Assembly: GCA_007922225.1 (NCBI GenBank)
Contig: ML680098.1
Location: 2,852,001-2,916,000, forward strand
Direction of reading: 5' to 3'
From: Emydura subglobosa
Lineage: Eukaryota > Chordata > Testudines > Chelidae
DNA: 64,000 nt
Within the stretch, counting starts at the first letter, position 1; each line of letters opens with the position of its first letter. Made by a program: the position numbers and the translations under genes. This document shows, piece after piece, positions 34,691 through 46,500 of this stretch. The notes under the pieces are model-generated. The model searched no databases, was not told where the DNA came from, and saw only the letters and a list, made by a program, of their open reading frames with translations.

Positions 34691-37454
34691 TGGGTAATCA
34701 TATATGTTACACTTGTTTGTTGTTCACTGTTGTGGAAATGCCAAGTCAAAGAGCTGGGTTTTACATGAAAGTTGGGTGGTAGTTAAATCTGTGGTCATTC
34801 CAAAAGGAGTTCTAGAGATCTGAGCTTTCACGACAGGGTGTCCTTTTGCTCTCTGTCAATAATTCCTTGGTACTTGATGAGTACAGCTGTTATGGTACAT
34901 CTGGGTCCTTGAGATAAGTGGTCTCTGAGGTAAACTGGGGACAATCCTATTCTAGAAGATTAAAATCAAGGCCTTGAAAGTGATTGGGTACTCTTTGGGA
35001 AGTGAGTATAGAGAACAGAGCACCTGAGGTGATGCATTTATCTCAACCAGTACCGCTCGATAAGTGGTCTGTTTGAGCAAGGCCCTCCCTGTTCTTAATA
35101 AGCATGCTTAATAAGCTTAATAATATTGCCTGTAGTCCCTTTCTTGGAGGGTTCCTCAAGTGTTTCCACTGCTGCGAGGTCCACTTCTTTAAGGATGGAG
35201 TAAAGTTCTGGTACTACCTGTAGTAACAGGAAACATTGCGGCCACTCTAGGATTTTCTATGGGCAAAGGGTAGTCACTCTGAGGCTTAGAGCCGTCTATA
35301 ACGAAATGCCGTCCCTGTATGGTGATGGTACTATGTTGGCAAGGGCTACAGAATGCTTTCTACTTCCCATCTCACCCATCTGCTGTTCATTCAGTGTTCT
35401 TTCTTCTCCAGGACATTTTAAAATGACTATTACATTAAAGGGAAATGGTATGGAAGATGCACAGGTAACCAAACAACTATTGGGGCCTATTTCTACTTAA
35501 TGCAGCTTTGACATGGGTAAAAGTGCAATTGAGTCTGTCTGCTAAAATTCCATTGTTTATGGAAAGGGCAACAGATATGGTGTATGCTGAATGGACAACA
35601 CTGTGCTTACAGAAATCTTCCCATGAGTTGTGAAAAATGAAATTATGTTTCCAGCCCCCAGACACCCATACATAGGCTTTACATAATATGGCTTACTGTT
35701 TTTTACTTACAATATTGGTTTTGTGAATAGAAGATTGTAGAATGGGGGAATGATATACTAGGCCATTGTATGGGCTTGGAATGCTGAAAACAAACCTACA
35801 TGAGCTCCGTAGCTTAATCAAGAATGACACTGAGGTGTTTTACCTTTGGGACTAAAATTAATTCAGCCACCTTTGCAGTTTTGCCGTGAGCCTTCCTAGA
35901 GAAAAATGACATTATTTGGAACTAAATGGAATCCTTTAATTCATGACACCAAGTGCGCTCAGAAGTTGAGTCACATAAGAATCCTCCTGTCTTTCTAATT
36001 GAGTTGTCATTTAAGTACTCACTATCTCTTAAGAATTCTGTTAGTTGTCTGGATTTATATGCCCTTGGGAGGTCTTATTAAATAAATCCAGAGCTAGGCA
36101 GGGAGCTGAAGGGCAGTTGCTAGGTAGGTTGTAACTTCCCAGAAAGTTAATTGGACTGGGAAGTTATTGTCGATCCTAAAGCCAAATGGATCAATCGAAT
36201 GTTTTAAGGTGGTTGGCAAAAGTTTCTTCTTGTTAGCTGAAACTGGTGTTTCAATCTGAATGCTGGTTGTAAAGCTCCTCTCAGTGTCTTCCAAGAATGG
36301 GTAGTAGTGCTTTTTTCACCTAGTCCTTTATCCAATAGTAAAAGACCGATATTAACTATAACAGCATTGGAGAAAGGAACATTAACTTCTTGAATGAAAG
36401 GTATATAAATGATTGTTCTCTGAAAATGCACATTTTAACAGATTATCATGCTTTGGTTTAAATATATGCATATGGTCTTGTCTGGGACTCCTTGGCTCAA
36501 AATTTGAGGGGGTGTGTTTTCAGAGAAGCCAGTTAAAGGTATTTCATCTCCAAATACACCCATCTCAACAGATTATTACTCTTCTATGCTAAAATTTCCA
36601 GAGATGTCTCTTAAAAAAAGAAAAACAACCCAAAAAACAAATTGAGAGAGAAACTGCGAAAACCTTTGTGGTAAAGAAGGTAAACAGATTCCATGATAAA
36701 ACATCTAGAAAGTGGGAGAGTCAGAACTTGGTTCTGTGCAGTGAGCTGTAACCAGACTCTCCAAGTCTGATGTCAGATGGTGGTGGCCTATACCAAGATT
36801 GAGAATCAAATCCCTCTTGGACAATAGAGGTCTCTTAGGTTCTGAGTCTTTCACTTCTCCCCTGAGCATGGTTGGTAACTTGGCTGCTAGGAAGACAAAT
36901 GAACCTCTTCATGGCTGATGGTGAGAGTTTTGTTGGAGGTTCTCTCTGGCATTTTCTCCTCAAAGATGTGATCCACTGTCCTAGTGCGCCGGGGTCATGT
37001 GTGTGAAAGCTGTGTGGGTTTTTGTGGCCTGTCAGTGCTTTTCTTTCTTGCCAGGTAGGTAAGTAGTTGCCAGGAGTGTCTAGTCTGGTGGGATATTGCT
37101 GAGTTGCACGCCTGCAGGGCTTACCAAAGCACAAGGGCAAATTCCAGTTCCCCTGTGTGTGTTTACATAGAACGTGGTGGCCTGATGGTTTGTTTGAACC
37201 AGAGCCTCTTGCTAGCATGCCAGAACTGTGAACATCCTCAGAGTATGCAGGTCTGCATTCATTTTCAGTTGCTGTTCCTATGACACTATGTTCCTTGAAT
37301 GTTGCTAATCTGCCTCTGCTCCCCATTTCAGATGGGATATATCTGTAATTGCTGCTGTTTGAGAGGATTTGGGAAGTCCATATCTTTTTAATGGCAAATT
37401 TTCCATGGCATGCTACCAGACGAAGTCTTATGCTACTTGGGTATGTCTCTGGAA
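34691..37454 (+). other. Intron 1 stretch without recognised features
   Basis: Non-coding. It includes the longest open frame deep in the intron, 163 codons on the minus strand at 36835-37326, with no recognisable domain, periodicity or neighbouring splice signals that convince me. Confidence 0.5.
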
Positions 37455-37600
37455 TTAATCCTCACAATGCTAGTCTCATATAGGGAAGTATTTTCCTCAT
37501 TTTACAGATGGAGAACTGAGGGTACCAAGAGAGTAAATTACCTGCTCAAGGTAATGCAGGAAGTCTGTCAGAGCAGTGATGGTAGCCCAGATCTCCTTAA
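37455..37600 (-). repeat. MIR-like SINE fragment, antisense
   Basis: The order 'TAATCCTCACAATGCTAG', 'TTCCTCATTTTACAGATGGA', 'CTCAAGGTAATGCAGGAAGT' and 'AGCAGTGATGGTAGCCCAGA' is the reverse of a MIR. Confidence 0.82.
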
Positions 37601-39787
37601 CAAGAACATTCTCCTTCCATATTTTTCCCATGAGAACTTGGTGGTAATAAGGTTTACCTATTTGCTGTCCAAAAATGAAGTGTTGCTTTCCAGTATTTGC
37701 ACTTGGGACTTACGTAAAAGAGTGCTGTCTAAGGCTCAGTCTGGAGAACATTCATGTTGTAAGTAACCAGCAGTAAAATATTCCCCTTTGGCTATTAAGG
37801 GGTCCGTGTCTGGCTTTCAATAAAATTGGTTTGAAATTCTGCAGTCTTATTCGACCCCTGGATGCTACCAGCTGTCCAAAGGGGCTCAGTGGTTAAGATT
37901 ATAGCTGGTGGTTTGACAGCCTTTTCTAATGGGTGCTCTTTGTCACCATTTTCCATACATTTGCCGCCCTCAGATTACCATAAAACACTTCATTTGGGGC
38001 TACACTTCAAGAGGGCTTATATGTGAGCTAGCACAGACCATTGCCCTCCATTTGCATGGGGGTGTTTCAGGGAGTAGGATGCCTCTATTCCGGAGACTGC
38101 ACTGGTTCCAAAGCCATTTTGAGCGCAATTTTAGGGTTGGGTTTGAACTCTAAATCTGTTTACAGTTTGTGTCCTGTATGCCATAGTGGCTGCCTCTCCC
38201 CATAGCTGCTTAGAGAAAAGTTGAGCAGTAAGTCCATGTTCGGTACATCTGGAGTTGGTGGCAAACCTCCTGTTAATTGTCTTGTAAGGCATTCAGTTAT
38301 CACTGAGATGAGTGTGCACAGATAATCGCAGGACATTGTCATTCTTCATATTAGTTTATTCTCCTCTTTCACCCTTTTGCCTAACAGTCACCCTCAAGCT
38401 CTATCTTTTAAGCATGCTGCAAAACTCTTCTATTTATTCAGTCTCTTTGAGATGGAGGTTTCTAGTTAGGCAGGCTAGATTTTTAGTGCTAATTTTTTAA
38501 ATACATTAATTAGAGGTGTATGTTAAGTTCCTTTTCATTGATCATATGCTGAGGGAGATGTGGAGAAATGCGCTGCATAGTTTTGAGAAATAAATAATTC
38601 AGACCTCCGTATCTAATTTACAGCATCCAGATGTGTGTGTATCAGGATAAATCACTGAAAACATGTAGCTGATTTCTAAATAATCACTGGTTTTTAAATA
38701 AATAAATAAATAAAATAAATAAAACCAAAAAGACTCTTGTGCCTTAGATCTCTTCTTAGGTAACGTTAAGCTGATAGCCCCGTTATCACTCCCCCACTCT
38801 TCTCTGGGGTATCAAACTTTTCCCTTAGTGTGGAAGCACCTGAAAGCTTATTAGGAATATGAAATATTTTTTTGTCATTAAAAGTGTGGGTTCATCTTTT
38901 ACTTCCAAGATCTGAGCTTTGTTTCCTTGATTTTACACTTATTTCCATTTTGTGCTATAAAAGCCCACATTGTCTTCCTTTCTGGGACTAATCAGAACAC
39001 ATTAACGCACTGTTAATGTGTGTCAGCAGGTTCCACGTTGACAGTTCATCCACAGCAAGCTAGTGTGGGGTATATTCATATGCCAGCTTATTGTGAACTA
39101 ATCGTTAATGTAGAGAAGCCCTTAGTACTGTCAATTTATACTTTCACAGAATCCTATTGAGTACTGATTTATTAAACCTCTTTCAAATCCTCACAATTCA
39201 TTCTAAATTTAATAGCTTTGATGCATATATTACTATTTTCATATTGAACCTTGATTCTGTGGCTTGTAAGATGTTGTTTTAAAACCTCCATGCTGAAGAG
39301 CTGGAATCCTTTACTTTTTTCCTGCAGGGTAAAAAACACGGGAAGCAAAAAGTTCAGAAGACCTACCTAGCACCAGCTCCCTTTTCAAAAGAGCCTATTC
39401 TAGACCAAAACTTTTCCCCAATGGTTTTGGCTGTTTTGTTTTAAGGTCTCTTTCAACCTCTGAAACAGCCTATCAATATAATAAATAGATAATTTAAAAA
39501 AATGTTTTAAAAAAGTGGTGCATGTTCATATTTACCACAACTTTAAAAAAATTCATAACAAGCAGTAGGATTGTCATGAAACGTGCACAGTTTTCCAATT
39601 GATCAACATTAATTTTTCCTGACAAAGCTGACTATTCTTTTTTTAAAAATTTTCATAGCACTCAATGTGGTAGGTGCTTTTCAAGCAGAAGTGGAGGTGC
39701 ATTTTGTCCCAGGAGGTTCCTGTTAAACCAACACAGGCTAAACACAGGCTAAATTTGAACAAACAGATGTAGGAACCATTGTGACTT
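37601..39787 (+). other. Intron 1 stretch with AAAT-rich simple repeat
   Basis: It holds an (AAAT)n run at about 38696-38723. A segment at about 38995-39130, ending in 'TTAATGTAGAGAAGCCCTTA', may be a decayed DNA transposon end. No gene is recognised. Confidence 0.5.
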
Positions 39788-39866
39788 TGGCTGTGATCCT
39801 GCAAACGCTTTTGCATGTGCATGAACAATTGCACTGCTTCCAATCAGACTGCTCACAGTGCATGAA
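39788..39866. repeat. Palindromic dispersed repeat, short copy
   Basis: 'TGATCCTGCAAACGCTTTTG' and 'CATGTGCATGAACAATTG', then 'CAGACTGCTCACAGTGCATG', follow the same 'TCCTGCAAACACTTACGCAC...' plan as the copy at 50.6 kb. Confidence 0.55.
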
Positions 39867-42800
39867 GATGGAGAAATCTTTGTAGGTTGGGCCACAAGGT
39901 TTAGAAAAGAATATGTAGCTAAAACATTTTGGGGAAACTTAAGGTATTAACATTAATTTCTAACTAAACTTGGTAAGATTCAATCAAGCATATTTAAATA
40001 TTTTTTTTAGCATTGACGGAATCGATGCCGTGCTACATTCAAGGTAAATGAGTAAAATTGCCATGCAGGAGGGATCGGCACTAAGTGAGATTGAAATAAA
40101 TCAAAGCAGCTAAGGCATATTTTGACATCACTTCTAAACTCTGATCCATCTCATGCTATGTCCTAGTTATACAAGCACATTTTAAAATCCTTTCCTGTAT
40201 AATGGACTGGATGAACCCAGTCTTCCATTAAAACTCACTGCACATGATTTGTAAATGTAAGTACTGCAACTCATTAGTGCTGCAGCCACATCTTAGGGGT
40301 GGGGGGACTCCTCTCCATATATCTGAAGATTCATAGCTTTGACATAACTTGATCAGTTCTTAATTGTACGTTAAAGCATTTTGCACTGAGTGCCAGCAAT
40401 ATGAATGGAACAATGGACGTCTTTATTTTTGTAATGCACTGGCATTCTGCTCATACTGTTTGCTGCATCTGTCCCCCAAACCCTCATTGTTGCCACTAGC
40501 AGTGAAAGGGGAAGCATACAAGAACAGATCGCTGCACCCAGTGATGACATCTCCAGTAGGAAACCCCCCGGTATATCTGCAAAACCTAAAATTTAAAACT
40601 AAAAATGTAAAGCAAGTTGGTATCCCTAAAGCTTTAAGTTGGGAAGGAATGGCTAAAGCTGTACATGGACCTCTCCAAATCTATTCTTGGAGGAGGACTT
40701 TGTACCACTATTTCTGATGTAGACATGAAAACAATGAGACACCATAATGTGGTTAAATGGAGCAGCTGCGACTTCATTTAAAACTATCACCTAACAGGGG
40801 TAACCACTCCAAACCACGCAGCAGAATTATTGCATACATCTCAGCAGGCCTCAGTTGCTGTAGTGTATTGTAAGCATGATAGTGAAAGGGAAGGCTACAT
40901 GCCCTTTACATTCTTAGGTGTGCCAACGGATCCTGACTGGAAGCCGAAGTCCCAACCTCCTCCATGCTGGAAGGAGGAGAGATGAGATGGGGGAGGGGTG
41001 GGAAACCACAAGTGGTGCAAGACCTAGAGGTGTTTCTCTTCCCCATGCATTGTTGTGCTCCAGTGCCCAACCCCCACTGGATTACATCATCTCATATTGA
41101 ACCCTTTCGGACCCCTGGCCGTGCTGGAGCCTGCCAGAATTGCAACAGCTGTAATTAGAACCACCAAACCAGACCTCCTGGACACAACGGTTATCCCGCA
41201 TGGGTAGCAAATGACATCTGTCTGCTCATACTCCACCATCCCTGAACAGGAGCCAGTCATCCAGCCCCAGAGCTGCCCCATGGCCCAGTGGCTGAAGGTA
41301 GGACAAGCATCCTCTCTTTCCCTCCCAAAACACACTTACATGCCCTGAGAGCACAGAATGATAGAGGGGTAAAGGGAAAAGAGAAGAATCAGCCCCCACA
41401 TGTTGAAGGCAAGGGGAGGCAGAAGAGAAGGGGGTCACATGTCACACTGCTTCTACTGCTCCCAATTGAGATCTTGTCTACCCTCCCAAGCGCCCGAAGG
41501 AATCTTTTGCCCCATGCGCTATGAAAACTGCACCTCAGGAAACAGGGTGAGCGTTAGTGTAGAAAACCATTTTTCGCATTCCAGATAAATGCCCTGCTGC
41601 TGTTTGGGTTTTTTTTTTGGTTTTTGTTTTGGCACATAGTGATTCATGTTACTTTCTCCACCGTGGAAGACAAGCTGTTACTGAGTTTACTTGATTTTGT
41701 GATGTTTGTTTTTCATTTTTCTTTCTACCTTGAAGGGTTTTTTCCATGAATTTTGTAGAATTTTTATGAACAGATTGATTTCTGCAGTAAGATCTTCATT
41801 TGGTGAAGCATTTAAGTACATAGTTAACTACTTTCCTAAATCAGTGCTTAAATATATTCTTTTCACCTGGATAAACTTGAGCTATGGCTGCCATGTCTCA
41901 TCCTTTATTTGATTGTCAAAAGTGAGAAATTCTGGTCCATGATTCCAGACATTTAAATATATTCCTGGTTGATGACTGTTACCATCTGCACCTTTGGATT
42001 TGATAATTTGGCTTGTCTGTTTGTATAAGCATGTTTGGTTAAAACGGTCTTTGTTTAAAAAAAAAAAAAAAAAGTTTGTCTATTTGGGAAGTTTCTTAAA
42101 ACTTACAGTATTTAAAACAAACATGGGTTCCAAATTATCTAATTTTAAAGAACGGTCTCAGTTGGAGTTACTTAGCATTGCTAGGCTTGACGTTTGCTGT
42201 CTGTCGGTGGAGATCACGCTGTCTCTTCAGATGTTCTCCCCAAGTGAGAAAAGGCTGACTATGGGAGACTGAGCCTGATGGCAACGCTGAATGGAAACTT
42301 TTAGAGTTTCAGCTTCTCTCCTCAACAGCTTAGCCACTTTGAGGAGGGCTTGGAAGAGGAGTTATTGAATGTGTGAGGGGACTGGAACCGCACCCACTGG
42401 CTAGATGCTCTTGGGGGGAGCAGAGGCATGTTTGGATTTGAGTTGGTTTTCCCCAGGTCCTCTTCCACCAGCTTTGGCAGTGACAGGGAGGATGAATTTT
42501 GCTGAGCAGGGTCCTTGCCCTTGTATTGCTGCTTTTCTAGTTAGAACTGCAGAGGGTGAGGGCGGTGGGATACGAGAGACAGGAGTTGGGGAGCTCATTC
42601 TGTCCTTGAAATCCTAGGACTGGTCCTGGAGAGCCTAGAAAAAAATCTCTGGTGGTGGGAAGCTGGGGCGGGAAAAGTAAGACGAGGGGCAAAATATTAA
42701 TTCTTTGATATGGATTATATCAATCTTTTTCTAATACTAGTTCAATTAATGTCACTGTTAATTTAGATTAGTAGTTGGAAGAAAACTAGATATGAACCCT

Positions 42801-43671
42801 CCTCTATTTGAATATGTATGTAGGTTTCCCCACTACCACTGGACAAAAATAAAATGGAAAGCCCTACTTTAATGTACTTACATGAAGCTGCTCATCCCTG
42901 GGAATAGTTCCCTGTTTCTGATTGCAGTGAACTGCATGTTGCATTACTTTTTATAGGGTCCTCTGTAGGGAATTCTTTTTATCAGTTCTTAGTGGATCAT
43001 GTCTGCATGTCATTTCAAAGTTGAAAGAAGTTACCTCAGTGTTCATGCCAGGAAATGTGAATCACTTTCTTTTAGAAGTGCCTGCTTTGATGGAAAAGGT
43101 AGGTTTTAAGAAGAGAAAAGTCTGGTAATGTCACTTAAATTTCAAAAGAAGTATCTGGAATGTTCACTCCCACTTAATTTGAACTTGGATGACTTTATTG
43201 GTACCTCTTCTAACATGGTCTTTTTGTGAGCAATGGGGCTGAGATGATTTGTAAGTCATACAGGAAATGATTAGAAAGGTTGAATTTATAATACTCTCAG
43301 CTCAGTGAAAACAGAGCCCTATGAGATCTTTAGATATTTGTAGCATTTCATATGGAGAACAGTCTTGCAAGGAGATTAACTGTTATCCCCCTCTTTCAAA
43401 AGTAAGATGTCTTTTTTTAGCTCTTGTGTAATTAACACAGTTTTCTGTGTCATTTATTTGTTCAAATGTGTTTTTATGCTATTAATAGAAGTCTGATGTG
43501 TCTGTCAAGTCATTTTAGATTTGTGAAAGCCTATCAAAGGGATGTTCATGGAGATTGATGTATATATTTGCATACAAGGAATTTTAGTTATGTTGTCATG
43601 CTGGGCTGTCCGAAAAAGAACTTGGACTTTGGAATGTTAACCTGTAGTTGCTACCTTACTTGTGATGATTC
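39867..43671 (+). other. Intron 1 stretch without firm features
   Basis: Mixed composition, with a more GC-rich part at 40930-41530 and an A run at 42056-42073. A short piece at 41795-41860 ('GTGAAGCATTTAAGTACATA') may be another copy of the palindromic repeat. No coding region is recognised. Confidence 0.5.
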
Positions 43672-43959
43672 AGGCCTGGTGGTTACTGGTATGACTAAAT
43701 TCAGTGGGAGCATAATTAATTTTCTTTAACTGAAATTGTTATACCAGTACAACCCCTGATGTTGATGCAGTTTATACTGGTATACATTTTGCTTTATACC
43801 AGTACTGCTTATTCTCCTTCCTATATGGGAATAAGCTGTACTGGTATTAAGCACCTTCCTACTGGTGTGTATAACTGTGCCCATACAAGGGAGATTATAC
43901 AGCTTTAACTCTGCCATTATAGTTAAAGCAGCACAGCTTTTGTGTGTAGACTGGGCCTA
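43672..43959. mobile_element. Non-autonomous DNA transposon with AGGCCTGGT-type ends
   Basis: The left end 'AGGCCTGGTGGTTACTGG' and right end 'TTTTGTGTGTAGACTGGGCC' are diverged inverse complements (the right reads GGCCCAGTCTACACAC). Repeated internal words 'TATACTGGTATA', 'TATACCAGTAC' and 'GTACTGGTATTA' fit a turtle family whose interior is rich in 'TATACCAGT'. No coding sequence. Confidence 0.7.
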
Positions 43960-44102
43960 AGAACATGTGGATGTAAAAAATTTGAGTGACCTAGCAAGGT
44001 TTGGACTGTAATGTTCCTTCCTTCTGTAGTGAGTTTTATTTGCTAACTAGTTATTTTCTAGCAATCTCCTGTTGCCAGCAGTTACAGGCGTACTCTCTAG
44101 TG

Positions 44103-44419
44103 CAATGTTTCTCAATTGGTGTTCCGTGGAACCCTGGGGTTCCACGGGAACAGTGTTAGGGTTCCGTGAGCAGCTGTGCTCCGTGCCGTCGAAAAAGGGA
44201 AGATGTCCCGGATTTTTCGGTGGAAGGTATCAAGTGTAAGTGTAATTTAATTTATATTTAATAGAGAAACGCTGACCTAGTTGTTTGTATATAATTTGCT
44301 TATTTTGACATTTTTTTTTTTTGGCCCCATATGTAAAAATACTGTTGAGTTTGTGGGGTTCCGCAATTATTTATCGAGTTCAAAAGGGTTCCGTGGCCAA
44401 ATTTAATTGAGAAACACTG
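44103..44419. mobile_element. hAT-like element with perfect 8-bp target duplication (317 bp)
   Basis: The left end CAATGTTTCTCAATT and right end AATTGAGAAACACTG are inverse complements with one mismatch. The octamer CTCTAGTG flanks it exactly on both sides (44095-44102 and 44420-44427). The interior contains 'GGGTTCCGTG' several times ('GGTTCCGTGAGC', 'GGGGTTCCGC', 'GGGTTCCGTGGCC'). It is a clear, relatively young hAT-type insertion without transposase. Confidence 0.95.
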
Positions 44420-44427
44420 CTCTAGTG

Positions 44428-46349
44428 TGTTCTGCAGTAGGAAATGCCCAGTTCCAAGAATTAATGAGTTAATGAAAGGACTGGATGCTTTAACAGGCTA
44501 ATCTTATGGAATTAATGCTCACTTTCTCCTTACCTAGTAGAGTTCTGACCATCAGTGTCATCTGGTCAGTGTCAATGCCAGCATCTCCTCTTTCATTTGT
44601 TCTTCTATCTAGTTTATACTTTGTAGCAGGGCAACCCAATAAACAGAATAAGATTTATTGTGCTTTAATAAAATAAAATTATATTAAAATTAACATTTAA
44701 ACTGTGTTCTTTTTATAGTTTACCCTTGCTCTCACTTGGTGCAAACTCGCTATTTGGTTTGAAGTTCTCATTAGCTCAATGTATAGTTTCTTTTCACCTG
44801 TATATTTTATGAGCTTTATGTGCAACGGATTGAAAATACATCTATAGGGCCAAGATATTGTTGCTCCTTAAATAATATCAGAAGTTGACATTTAAACTGT
44901 CGTTTTTATGCTTTACATTTAACATCAGTCATTTCTCGGAACCATTGTTTGCAAACTAAGGAAGAAACTACAGCATTGGTTCATGTTTGTTTTTGAAGGG
45001 CTTTTATTTTTTATTGTGCCACTTTGAGGGCTAAAAACTTTAGCTTTCATGTAAAAGAAAAATTAGCTTCTGTAGAAGCTGAATATCCTGCAAGTTGCAT
45101 AAGTACAGATGCAGCCCATGAACTGCATGTTTGAGATAAGTGGCTTTGATTTGTTTTTGTCTTCTGATTGGTGTTACCTTTTAATGATTAAAAAATGGTA
45201 TTATTGGCAACCAGTGGGAAGGAACTTCCCTTGTTCACTTAAAGTTGATAGGTCTCTGCTCATAAGTTACTTGCCTGGCAACAGAAATTAAAGGGGTGGT
45301 TAGTTTCAAGTTCCTCTTGAGGCTTTTGCTACTGAGTGGGAAGAAGGGAAGATTTAGAGACTGGGTCCCGGAGGAATGAGCCTACATTAGTACTCCAGTG
45401 TGCTTTCTCATTAGTACTGCTAGCCTGCTTGTTAAGTTTCCACTTTCTCCTTTCTGCTTGAAAAGTAGTGAGCACTGCAGTTCTTCACTGATGACCCAGA
45501 AGGAACCTGTGTTCAGATGCTGCATCTATGATTCCTTATGGCCTGCTGCCCAGGTCCTCCCAGTCAGCTGCCTAAGAAATTCTATACTGCCCGTTTGCAA
45601 TCCCGAAGATCTCCAATAGCCAGCATCTGGTGCTGGACTTTGCGGGGGTTAGAAGTGCTTTCTGTTGGAGATGGAGATCTTTCTCATAATAACAGCAGTC
45701 ATTTTCTTGGGCAATTTTCTTTCTTCCATGTCTTGAGGATGCTAATCTGCACATTCAAGACACCAGAGGTTTCTAAGGTTCACCCTGCATCCCATAACTT
45801 CAAGTTTCACACTGCACTTTGGCCTGGTGACAGAACCTGGACCCCTAAGTCACCAAGGTGACAAGTAGTTGTCTCAAGAAGGGCACTCTTAGTGTGGTGA
45901 CTGGTTTCATTGACTGACCGGAGCCCAGTGACTCTTAGCAAAAAAGTCAATCAGGATGCTGTTTGGCACACTGGTTTGGTCATTAGTTTCAAAAAGAGAT
46001 CACCGGAAACTGTTCTCTGACTCAGTGTTCAATTGGGGGGGGGGGTTTGAAGATTTCCCCTCTGACAATGGTGTCAGAAGGTTGGAGGTTGTAATTTGAG
46101 TCCTCAAAAGAAAGTATGGACCATTTGGCCGAGGTGGTTTTGTGAAGACCCAGAACACTGGTTCTCACTACCCTTTTGCCCCCTCTAGCCGCAAGAGTCT
46201 GTTTGGAGATAGTGGTATTAATTTAAAGGAGACAAAGTAAAAAGGGACTCTGTTATGCCTCCAGCTCTATGATTTTGGAACAAACACAACAGTGTGTTGA
46301 AGTGCTGGCTACCCATTGCCCCAAGATTTCAGGGTCTCATAGTTTACTG
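44428..46349 (+). other. Intron 1 stretch without recognised features
   Basis: Non-coding sequence with a G12 run near 46034-46045. A 107-codon + strand frame at 45538-45861 shows no known domain. Confidence 0.55.
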
Positions 46350-46500
46350 AGAGGAAGGACCGCCACCCATGAGGGATTATATCTATTATAATAGTAGTGT
46401 CTAGGAAGCCTAGTCAAGAATTAGGGCCCCATTGTGATAAGTGCTGTACAGACAAGAAACAAATGGGGCAAACCCGCCCCAAAGAGTTTACAATGTGGGT
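46350..46500 (+). repeat. L2/CR1-like LINE or SINE remnant
   Basis: 'GTGTCTAGGAAGCCTAGTCA', then 'GGGCCCCATTGTGATAAGTG' and 'CTGTACAGACAAGAAACAAA', and 'CCCCAAAGAGTTTACAATGT' follow a conserved amniote repeat ('CACTGTGCTAGGCGCTGTAC...GCCCCAAAGAGCTTACA'). The class is uncertain. Confidence 0.65.

Noticed and set aside
36835..37326. 163-codon minus-strand open frame in mid intron 1
   Set aside because: No recognisable domain, no biased composition, no obvious splice or promoter context. One frame of this size can arise by chance in 57 kb.
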